From Pirellulaceae bacterium (GTDB lineage Bacteria > Planctomycetota > Planctomycetia > Pirellulales > Pirellulaceae): a DNA stretch of 64,000 bases. Within the stretch, counting starts at the first letter, position 1. Each line of letters opens with the position of its first letter. Made by a program: the position numbers and the translations under genes. Of the stretch, positions 37,801 through 48,100 are shown in pieces. Location of the stretch: contig BPJU01000008.1 of the NCBI GenBank assembly GCA_026004775.1, forward strand, positions 1 through 64,000, in the 5' to 3' direction. A model generated the notes under the pieces. It did not search any database. It was not told the origin of the DNA and saw only the letters and a list, made by a program, of their open reading frames with translations.

Positions 37801-39153
37801 AACGGTACGCTGGACGCGTTCGTGGGGCCGGTAGAACTGGCCGTCGGTCCGACCGGTTCCACCTATTACGTTGCCGTCTCGTCGATAGCACGAATCCCAC
37901 AAGTGATGGATCAGTTCTTCCAGGCCAACGCCACGGATCCGTTGACGCGGTTCGAGCCGCTGCCGTCGGTGCGGCGCATTGTGGAGGATCACATCGACCA
38001 GGGCATGACGCCGACCACCATTCCGCTGGAGCAGCTCGACAACACGGGGCCCGATGTCCAGCAGTATCTGGCGCCGCAGTATTCGACGCTCCAGAATGCC
38101 ACCCGCATCGACTTGCCTTCCGGCAGCCATATTACCCAGCCGGCGGACATCCAGGGCGGCTTCTTGCAGCCGGTGCCGTTCGACCTCGGCAATATCGTAT
38201 TGTTTGTCAGCGAAACGGGTCCCAACGCTCCGTTGAACGCTCGTTCCGGTCGCCTGTTGATGGTCAATCCGTTTACCGGGCACTTGGAAAATATCGTGGG
38301 GGTATTTCCGGAAAACATCGGTGACCTGTCGCTGGCTGGCGGTACGAACGTAGCCGGTTTTTCCGTACAACAATCTCCAGTGCGTGCGCGGCGTGACGAC
38401 ACGACCGGGTTGTATACCGTGATCGACACGGCCAGCAACGCAGCGATCGTCAGCCAAACGGACGACGGTCTGTTGACCTATGAGTACGACCCTTCGTCAA
38501 CATCTTCTCCCTTTGGACCGCGGCGCAAGTTCAGTACTGATGGGTCGCAGAACGGGCTTGGATACGAGTTCTATGCTCATGCGGTTGGTGGCGGCGGTAT
38601 TTTTGCCATCGGCAGCATCACGCGCCGCACGCAACCGGGCGGTCCTCACGTTCCGTTTAACGAGACGCTGAACGATTTCAGTTACAACGTTCTTTATCGG
38701 TTTAACTCGAGCGGTGTAGCGCAAGGTACCACTAAGTCCAGCGGAAGCGAGCACCTGGGTGCCGGCACGCAGCTTCTGAATGTGGGTGTCGTCAAAACGT
38801 TCACCACGATATTTGTGCCCGATCCTACCGCGGGTGGAATTCTGGAGTTTCGCCGGTGGAATCCTTGGGCGCCATCGTTCTTTGGGCGCGGGGAACCCGA
38901 GACGATTGCCACGCTCAACATATCCGGTGCCGCTTCGGCAGCAGCATTAGCAGCCGCCATTAACGCGGAAATAGCGGCTCGTGATGAATTGGCGGGAATG
39001 TATCAAGCCGTCGCGGGAGCTCCGCAAAGTATACCCGGTTGTTCGGCCGTCTTCAAGACACCGTTGAGGTTATCGAGTTGCTCTACGTCGGTCCAGGCGA
39101 TGGCTTCGGTTACGATGACCCTCTGGGGCGCGCTCGCGGCTTCTTCCCGGTAG
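34810..39153 (+). CDS. Giant surface protein, fragment 2 (beta-helix and PPC-like region)
   Basis: 1447 open codons. No ribosome binding site precedes the first ATG and homology-like sequence runs back past it, so this is a continuation of fragment 1, not a gene. It contains parallel beta-helix-like stretches (GNRIVNNSTNGLSIRV, GGWGGIYFGPNSVGSLDNV, AIFIRGSQPIIVNNIIRDN). A PPC-like domain near residues 660-790 (DIDVYSFTADPGTEVWLDID) and a second near 905-990 (DDVDWYRFDL, ANTVISIFDAQGR) are also visible. Near 39022 the good frame switches again: this frame ends in IPGCSAVFKTPLRL and stops, while the -1 frame continues as SAKYTRLFGRLQ. Confidence 0.8.
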   Translation: MSADPDSFRISNFHDPVSQFIGSPTPERRRAAFTLDYDRVGPEIHGNRIVNNSTNGLSIRVQTLANQDVKPQTVTARWDDTDIVHVLTENLVLQGNPGGPVLSQTAPPVALVRFVAPPPGTTGTLAPGSQYRYRVTFVDRNGYESPPSLATPALTDNPNIVTIGSSGAVQINNLPTAPANFVGRRLYRSAPGGGGPFVLIAQLNATDTTYIDRGGQLGGILDTTVDPVEGVRLPRLAAGLIIDPGTVVKLEGSRIQVGIGSTFIAEGQPGREIVFTARQDDRYGGSGTFDTNADDQLGPNEAQPRPGGWGGIYFGPNSVGSLDNVLITYGGGITKGGGSFFATNAVEIHQAREVRITNSVIERNEVGQGGQAGGPTSTRFGLGFNAPAAIFIRGSQPIIVNNIIRDNLDTDNVDFDPSVTVPVAAINVGVNSLDATAVRDHGRSTGLANIFAQFRNNYGALIRENRLSNNGINGMVVRGGLVTTDVVWDDADIVHVVLSEIIVPNFHTFGSLRLQSSATQSLVVKLFGPDAGFTSTGTQGDIDDRIGGSLHIVGQPGFPVILTSLRDDTVGAGFNPFGDPQVDTNNDGSATRPAPGDWRSIKIDQYAHDRNVDVVLELESPDAAAPGPNAVPATAQFIGDLAPHEKAGDDNRRLGFVVYGYLSDVNDIDVYSFTADPGTEVWLDIDRTYPGLDTVVELLDATGRVIAQSDNSLAETLGLQSIFEDNPPGSDVVQANILQKSLFQQRDLYGTNARDAGLHVVLPGEPNPAAPPTYFVRVRSSNLRALDPRSDLQDPAKLLLGRTEGVYQLQVRLRELDEVPGSTVRFSDIRYATTGIELIGQPTHSPLIGEAVEILQVGQTNDDNNALNASQYVGNLLRTDRAVISVAGTLGIPARPGFAGISGFDDVDWYRFDLNYQNVQSVFGAVNPTADPLNNPIRHIPVVFDIDYADGFSRANTVISIFDAQGRLIYFGQASNIADDQPQPLKGANVDDLSRGSNGTLDAFVGPVELAVGPTGSTYYVAVSSIARIPQVMDQFFQANATDPLTRFEPLPSVRRIVEDHIDQGMTPTTIPLEQLDNTGPDVQQYLAPQYSTLQNATRIDLPSGSHITQPADIQGGFLQPVPFDLGNIVLFVSETGPNAPLNARSGRLLMVNPFTGHLENIVGVFPENIGDLSLAGGTNVAGFSVQQSPVRARRDDTTGLYTVIDTASNAAIVSQTDDGLLTYEYDPSSTSSPFGPRRKFSTDGSQNGLGYEFYAHAVGGGGIFAIGSITRRTQPGGPHVPFNETLNDFSYNVLYRFNSSGVAQGTTKSSGSEHLGAGTQLLNVGVVKTFTTIFVPDPTAGGILEFRRWNPWAPSFFGRGEPETIATLNISGAASAAALAAAINAEIAARDELAGMYQAVAGAPQSIPGCSAVFKTPLRLSSCSTSVQAMASVTMTLWGALAASSR

Positions 39154-42100
39154 CCGCATCTGGGGGCTTCCAGTTGGAGAACCAACCTGGTTTTGGGCCG
39201 GGCGGTACGATCACCGGTATGGCGTTTATTGGTGGGGACCTGTTTGCCGTAAGTGACCAGGGTGGGTTGTGGCAGGTGACCTATGATGGCGAGAACTTTA
39301 GCACGCAGCCTCGCAATGTCGGCCGCTTCGTCGCCAACATTTTCGATACGGTAACCGACCCGAATAATCCTACCCGTATGACGTTTGAAGGACTAACAGC
39401 GGCGCCTCAGGAGGTGGAGGCGGGACGCTATAGCGCCATGCTTTTCGGCATGACGCATGATGGGCGCTTAGGAGCATTCTACGCATATCCAACCCAAGTG
39501 GGTGTGGAGGTGCCGGGACAACTGGAGCCGGTGTTCTTCCAGAACCAGAAGCTGATGCATGTGGCGGTCAATAGCACGGTTACGGGTTTGGCATTTTCCA
39601 ATTTGCAGGAGAATCTGTGGGCAGTCAGTTCAGCGCGTGCCACTGACCCGGGGCACGGTGTTACCATTGCTCCGGACGGCAGCCGCTTAGGTGCGGCAGG
39701 TGGCTTCAGCTTGCGTTTCGGCCCATATAACTTCCCGGGTGGAGCCTACGGAACCCTCTACAGCGTGCCGTTCAGCTTGAAAGGCTATAGCGCGGCCGAT
39801 AAACCAACGCTTTACTTCACCTACTTTCTGGATACGGAAAACCGGGCTTATCTGGATCCCTTCCTCACACCGAACCAGTATTTTGCCGATTCGTTCCGAG
39901 TTTTCATCTCGGATGACAGCGGTAAATGGGAGTTGTTGGCGACCAATAACCAGTTCCAGAACAACACATTCCCGGATGGGCGGCCCGACGAGTTTGACTT
40001 CGGAGACCGCTCGTTTATGTACCGTTCCGTGCAAGAATTGTTTGATAACACCGGTACATGGCGCCAAGCGCGGATCCCGCTCGACAAATGGGCCGGAAAG
40101 GAGAATCTGCGGATCCGCTTCGACTTCAGCACCGCCGGTGACATGAATATCGGCGACCCGCTTACGATGGGCGACGAGCTGCGCGCGATCGACGGCGTGA
40201 AGCTGCGCGACGGCCAGTCGTTCGGTCTGGACGATTACAACGAGTTCGAAGGGATTACCAATACGCTCAACCGGTTCGAAGCCGATCTTGGCTACACGCT
40301 CGTTATGCCTTCGGGGGCGAAGATCGTTGATGGAGCCACGATTGTCATCGACGGCGTTACCTTCGAATTCGATGACGACGACCTGGATGGAACGCGCGGG
40401 AATAACTACGGCGACGGCGTGGCCAGTGGTAACGTGCTGGTGCCTTTCCACAAGGATATGACGCCTGAAGAAGTGGCCCAGAAGACTCAAATTGCCATCG
40501 AAGCGTTTTACAATCCCCGGACGTTCACCAAGACCACCATTGATGATTTCAGCCGACCGGTGGGCGGTATCCAGGCGATCGCGGTAACAGGCAATGGGAA
40601 CACGTTTACGGCTGGGCGTACCCTTACGATTGTCAATCCACTCGGTAACACCTGGACATTTACTTTCCGCAACTCCGCGACGAATGGTGCCGGGTTCCTG
40701 GATTTTGTCAGCGGTGCCACTCCCACCAGTGCTCTCCAGATGGCCCGGGAGATCGCCAACGAGATCAACGCGGCGAATATTCCGACGCTCACCGGTCAGC
40801 CGGTCCGGGCTGTAGTCGACCCGTCCGGAACGCCTCGCGTGTTGCTGCCCAACGATTTTAGTGTCGTACTGGGGACCCCGGCGCCGACGGGTATCCAAGC
40901 CCGTGACAGCCGATATAACTCCAATGATTCGATCCCCAAGGCGGTGGAAACCGGCATCTTCAACGGCGCTGCGACGTATACGGTCACGGGAGTAATTGGT
41001 GACAACCCGAACCTGGCGGATAGGAGCGTTATTGTACAACGCGACCCGGGGCGGGACGTGGATGTGTATCGGATCGAGGTCGCGCCCGGCAGCCGCATCG
41101 ATGTGACGGTCGATACCGGTATTGTCGGTGGAGCGCGTAACGCGGTGGTAGCCATCTTTGATGAGAACGGGGCAATCGTCAAACGGCAGCATCCGTTTGG
41201 AGTTCCGGTACAAGGTATGAGTTTCGATACCACCGACCGTACGGGGGGTAAGACGACCGCCACGTTGACGCTGTTGCCGCCGTTACCACCGATTTCGAAC
41301 GCCAACCCGCCGCAACACAATGATCCGGCCGCACCGCATTCGCCTACATCGAATCCCGGCTATATCACTCCGGGCGGGATTTACTACGTTGTCGTTAGCG
41401 GGGGTGTCGACGATACCAGTGCGTTTACCCGTCTCCAGACTCCTGGTAACGTGCCTCGCCAGCTACCGGCGCCGCCACCCGGTTATACACCGGACAGCCT
41501 TGGCTACGATCCCTGGTCCGAGTTGTCGGGGCCGAAAGGGACAACGGGTGCTTATCGGTTGACGATCACGGTTAGCAATCCCGATGCACCGCCGGCGTTA
41601 CGTGGTCCGGTGGCGGCTGATGATCACATCCACGGCGACGACCGATTGCCGATCGATTTTGGCTATACCTTCATCAATACCCACCGCGATGGCAATCGCA
41701 TCAATATTCCGGGCGCGGCGTCTGTTACATCGACGTACTTTGTTGGGCCACCGAATACACCGTTGGCTCGCGTCATTGAAGGAGCCCCAGGCGTATTTGC
41801 GGGTGATGACTCAACGAGTCCCACCATCCAGCCCAATTTCCGTATCCGCGTGCACTCGGGGATGACGCGCGATCAAGTGGCCACGCAGATCCGCCAGGCG
41901 CTGGCCGACGCTTACAACGGCGGTGACATGCGGTCGGTGAAGCAGAAGTTCGACTATATCCGCCTGGTGGGCCACCAGGTGAACTCGAATTTCCATGGTC
42001 CGCTGGCCGATACCCTGGATGCTCTGGGGATCCAAAAGTTCGGCGTCGCCGGTCGCTGGAACAACCACTGGCTGCCGGGTGACAGTACATTCGATCCGCT

Positions 42101-45100
42101 GACAGGTACCGGCACGAATAATCCGGGCGGACCGATCTTCCCCGATGGTACGGGTTTTGGTTATTACGAAGCCAGTACCACATTGGGTGGCGGCACTAAC
42201 CGCGCGTCACCGGGCGCGTTGCGTGCGCAGCGCAACAACTTTGAGGGTGCCTACGTCGACGACATCATCATCGGCTTCGCCGAGCGCGGCGAGATGGTGA
42301 CCGGAACGACCACGGCCGCTCAATCTTTGCCCAATAGCGGCATGATGCTCAACCCACAGTTGCCCGATGGACAAATCTTTGACGGCCCCTACCAATTGGA
42401 GATCCGCCGCGGTGCAGAATTTGGATTGTCGGTCTTCCCGCCTCATGACCCGGCTATTCAGTATCCGCAATTGGCACTTTACCGGACGTTCGACACCAAC
42501 GACCGCCTGGCTCAGACTACATCGCTTGTCATCCCGCCGGGTTGGCAATTGCGTGAAGGCCAGACGTTTACGTTGAGCGACGGCGTCAATACCCTGACGT
42601 TCGAGTACGACGATCTGGATCTGGGCAACGGCGTGGCTCCGGGCCATGTGCAGGTTGGCTTCCGTGATTTTGAAGCCGACTACGTCGTGGCTGCACGTGT
42701 TCGCGACGTCATCAACAGCCCTGATGTACAGCGGGTGCTGAAGATCACGGCGGCATTGAGCGAAGGTACCGTCACCGGCACAGGCAGCACCAGTAACGTT
42801 GTCAACCTGTTTGGTAATGTGGTGGGAAGGTTGCCCGCCAACGCCGGGCCGCAATCGTATTCAGCCTACGATTTCGGCGACGTGACGACTCGCGTGTATG
42901 GAGTTGCGCAACAGCGCCGTATTATCAACGGGCGGGAAGTGTTCCAGACGGTCGATCATGGCTGGATCGGGGACCAGAACGTCTTCCGCGATCAAGGCCA
43001 AATCCTGGTTCACTCGAACATCATTCGTAACGCGCAAACATTCGCCATCCGCGTCGATGCGGGGGTTCGCGAGTCGATCGTCAATTTCCCGGGCGGCAAT
43101 ACCAATAACAACCCGCATCCCGGTCCGGTTCGCAATTTCTCGGAGCTCAACACGCAGCGTTGGGTCCCCGGCGTGACGCTCACGAACAACCTCATCTTCG
43201 GCAACGGTCAAGGCGGCATTTCCATTACGGGTGACCCCTTGACCGGTCCGCTCCAGCAAGCGCCGATCCCGTTTGCCCGCGTGGTCAACAACACGCTGTA
43301 CGGGCAAGGGCCCAACCAGAATGACGTCGGCATTCGGGTAACGACCAACGCCAGTCCGACGTTGTTGAACAACATTGTTTCCAACTTCACCACAGGGATC
43401 TTCGTCGATGCCAGTTCGGCGACTACGGTCATCAGCGGCATGCTGTACAAGGACAATGTCACGGCGGCCAACACACCGGTGGGCCTCGGTGACTTTGCGA
43501 TCAATCTGGATTTGCCGAGCGAGCCGAACAAGAGTCTGTTCGTCGATCCATCGTTCAACGTGTTTTATCTGGCAGCCGGATCCCGAGCCATCGACAGTTC
43601 CGTGGCATCGGTGAGTGACCGCACCGATCTGGTGCGGGTCCGCAATCCGCTGGGAATCCCGCCATCTCCCATTTTGGCACCGGACCGGGATCTGACCGGG
43701 CAGTTGCGCGTGGACGATCCGACGATCTCCACGCCCTCCGGTCAGGGCGAGAACACGTTCAAGGATCGCGGTGCTTTGGACCGTTCCGACCTGGATGGTC
43801 CTACGGCTGCGTTGATTCTGCCGCTTGACAACGATGCGCTGCGTTTGGACGTCGATCCGACTCTGACGGTGGTTCACCGGCCCACAGGTGTGTTTTCGCG
43901 GTTCGAGATCCAGTTGAATGATGGGCGTGGTGGTCCCAGCCAGATTGATGGAATCGGTGTCGATCCTCGCACGGTGCTGGTGAACCAGCCCAGCCCGTTG
44001 CCGGAGAGCATCACCATTACGCGTAATGGTGAATTCCTGCGGCCGGGGATTGACTATGTGGCCAGCTACAACGAAACCAGCCGCATCATCCGGCTCACCC
44101 CGCTTACCGGTATCTGGCCGCCGGACAGCATCTATGTCATCACACTGAACAACCGCGACCGCCACGTATTGGTGACTCCAGACGGCGTGTCGGTCAGCGA
44201 CGGTGACCAGTTTGACATTACCGACCGGCAAGGAGTGAAGGTCGTTTTTGAGTACGACAGCGGTTATACGATCCAGATTCCGAAGACGCTGTCGGTACAG
44301 GTTCCGGCGGCCGGCGGTGGGCTGGGCGGCATTACGGACGGATCAACCTTCAGCATTACCCGTAGCGGGTTGACCACCACGTTCGAATTCGACAGCAATA
44401 ACACGCTGGTGGACCCCACTCACGTGCGCGTTCCCTTCTCGGTCACCGATTCGGCCGACCAGATCGCCACGACGATCGCCAACGTGGTGCGCAATGCCGG
44501 TCTGGGGCTTTCCCCCAAGACCTTGGGCAACGGCGTGGTGCACATCGGTGGGACGCCTGCATACTCGCTGGACGTGGGAACGACGCGGCTGGTCAAGGAC
44601 GGCAGCCCGGATGCTGTAGTGGATGGTGAAACGTTCACCATCACACGCCCCAACTTCCCACTGTTGCGCTTCGAATTCGACCTGGATCCGGCAGGAGACG
44701 TGCAACCGGGTAACATCCGCGTGCCGTTCAAGTTGTCGGATACCCACGACGATATCGCCCGGACATTGGTGGAAGTGATCCGTAACGCTGGTTTGGGGCT
44801 GAACCCCATTACGCTGGGTGGTGGCCGCCTGCATGTCGGTGGCACCGACCACATCATCGACACCACGGGCAGCAAGCTGGTCACGTCGGGCTTGCCCGGA
44901 GTGACTCCGAACTTGCGTCTGCTGGTGCCCATCCAAGGCGGCGGTCCGGGTGGGATTACCGATGGTCAGAGCTTTTTCGTCACGGACGGCACCCGCACTG
45001 TGGTATTCGAATTCGATGACAATGGTACCACGGTCGCCGGCAATACGATCATCAGTATCAATCCGGGCGGTGTTCCCAGTACTCAGGATGAGATCGCCAA

Positions 45101-48100
45101 CCTGATCGTCAACGCGCTGGCCGGTTCCGGTTTCGGCCTCTCGCCCGCCAATCTGGGCAATGGCGTGGTAAGCGTGGGTGGTCAGGCCAAACATCGCGTC
45201 GATGTCACCAGCAGTACCCTTTTGCTGACAGGAGTGCCGGGGGGTGCGGTGCCGGTGACGTTTATACCCACGCCCGGCTTTACCGGCGCGGATATGGCTT
45301 TGTCGATCCTGAGGGCCATCAACGGTAGCAGTTTGACCGGTGTACGAGCCGCCGTGCGGGGCGGCAATACCTTGTTTGTCGAGGGTATCGATCCGAACGG
45401 CCCCAATATCAACGACATCACCAATTTCTTCCTGGTCGGTATCAAAGACTTTGCACTCAACAACCTCCAACCCAACCAGAACTCGCAAGAAACCCGCTTC
45501 ATGATCCTGCTGGGCAACAACCGCTTGGATTATGGCGATGCGCCGGATCGATCGATCGAGTTCCCCGCGGGTTCGGGTACTTTCCCGTTCCGTTATCCGA
45601 CCACCCGCGAGGACAATGGAGCTCGGCACGTCGTCTACGCCACGAATCCGCTCTTTTTAGGCCGCCGAGTGGATGCAGACCGCGATGGTCAACCTGCCCA
45701 TCCTGGTACGCCCGCCGGAAACAACCTGGTGGGTGACGACCTGGGCGGCAATGGATTGGTGGTTGACGTGACGGGAAGCCCGGCGCTGTCGATCAACTCA
45801 AGCACCACGCCGCTGTTGCTTACGGTCCCCGAAACGTTCTTCATCCAGGTGCCGGATCTGGGCGGTGCGGCGTTGAACGACGGCGAGCGGTTCGTGGTGG
45901 GTGACGGAACACAGACGCTAACGTTCGAGCTGGACAGCGACGGCACGCTTAGCGATCCGAACAATCGGCGAATTGTGTTCAGTCCCGGTTCGCCGGCCAA
46001 CGACATTGCTCAGGCGATCGTCGATGCTCTGGCAAGCGCAAATCTGGGTTTAACGCCGGTGAATTTGGGTGGTGGCCGAGTGCATTTGGGAAGCCGGTCC
46101 AACCACACTCTGGATGCGACACTGGCTCCCAGTTTGCAAGTCGGCGGCGTCGCCGGAACGGTTGTGGATGGCAACACGTTCACCATTACCAATGGCACCA
46201 CCGTCTTTACGTTTGAATTCGATGACAATTTGCAAACAACGCCAGGGCGCCGAGTGATACCGATCGATACGCGGCTTACCCATAACCAACTGGCGGTACG
46301 TATTCGGGACGCCATTTTTGCCGCGAATGTCGGAGTTACTCCTGTTTTCGAAGGAAACGGAGTACTGAACCTCGATGGTGACGACGAAGACGGAGTCCGG
46401 TTCGAAGGAGCCTTCAATGCGTTCCTCGATACTCCTATTGTTGTCACGGCATCAGCGGCGGGCCTCTTGGATGCCTGGGTGGACTTCAACCGCGACGGCG
46501 ATTGGGACGATCCCGGCGAGAAGATTTTCAATAGTGTATCGTTGGTGGCCGGAGAGAACTTGCTCTTTACCCGTACGCCTTCCACGGCGGTGCCGGGCTT
46601 TACCTTCGCCCGCTTCCGCTTCAGCAGCTTGGGCGGTTTGGCCCCCACGGGTCTTGCCGAGGCAGGCGAGGTGGAAGATTACATGATCGAAATCCGGCCG
46701 GGCACACCGCCGATCGCCGTCAATGATCCGCCCACGCCAGGACTGTATACGACGGACGAGGACACCGTATTGGTGGTCTCCACGGCGCCGGGAATTCTTG
46801 GCAATGATAGTGATCCGGATGGCGATCCGCTGACGGTGTTCAATCCGGGAGTGGTGCTTAGCGCGAAAGGCGCCCGTGTCACGATCAACGCCGACGGTAC
46901 GTTCCAGTACGATCCGACGGTGACAACCGCTTTGGAGCTGCAACGTCTGGTGGCCGGCGGTGCGACGGACGATACATTCACCTATCGCGCCTTCGACGGG
47001 TTCCTGTTCTCGAATCTCGGTACGGTCACCGTGCGCGTTACCGGGGTGAACGACCCGCCCACCACGCGGCAAGTTGCGCTGTCGGTATTTGAAGATGATC
47101 TGCCGGTGGTGCGGCAGTTCCTGGGCGACGACGTGGACAATGACGACAACCCGACGTCCCTGACCTACACCATCGTCTCCGGCTCGGGGCCTGCTGAAGG
47201 CAGCGTGACCAATAACGGCAACGGTACGTTTACCTTCGACCCGTTGCGGAACGTGGCGTTTCAAGATCTGGCAGTCGGCCAGCAACGCGAAGTGACGTTC
47301 CAGTATTTTGCTACCGACCGGCACGGAGCCAACAGCAATGTGTCGCTGGTGCGCGTGACCGTGACCGGGGTGAACGACAATCCGGTGGCACTCAACATGC
47401 TGGTCTCCGCCACTGAAGATGGCGGTCCAGTGACCGTGCCGTTTGCCGGCGATGACGTCGACAGCGACGACAACCAGGCTACGCTGCAATACTTCATCTT
47501 CGGCGTACCCAGCGAAGGGACCCTAGTGAACAACGGTAACGGTACGCTGACATTCGACCCGGGTGCCGGATTCCAGAATCTGGGTGCTGGAGAGACGCGC
47601 GATATCATTGTCTTTTACACCGCGACCGATCGCCACGGAGCCAACAGCAACCTGGGTACGATCACGATTCGCGTCACCGGAGTGAACGACCCGCCCATCG
47701 CCGTCAACGATCCGACGGTACAGAGCGGCTACACGACCAACGAGGATGCGGTGCTCTCGATCAACAACCCGGCCAACGGCCTGCTGGTCAACGATCGTGA
47801 TCCGGACTTGAACGATGTGCTGGTGGTGGCCAATGCCCCGGTGACGACCACCAGCGCCAATGGTGCCCAGGTAACGATCAATGCCAACGGCACGTTCGTC
47901 TACGATCCGCGAAATGCCCCGAACATTCAGCGCCTGAACTTGGGGCAGACACTCAATGACACCTTCACGTACACGATCACCGACAACAAGGGTGGCACCG
48001 CCACCGGAACGGTGACGATTGCCGTGTCCGGTCGCAACGACCGGCCGGTCGCCAATCCGGTGCTCATTTTCGCAGAAGAAGATGGACCTCCGGTGGTGGG

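Noticed and set aside
36103-38457. 784-residue minus-strand frame opposite the giant gene
   Set aside because: Antisense shadow of fragment 2; Arg/His/Val-rich, with no motifs.
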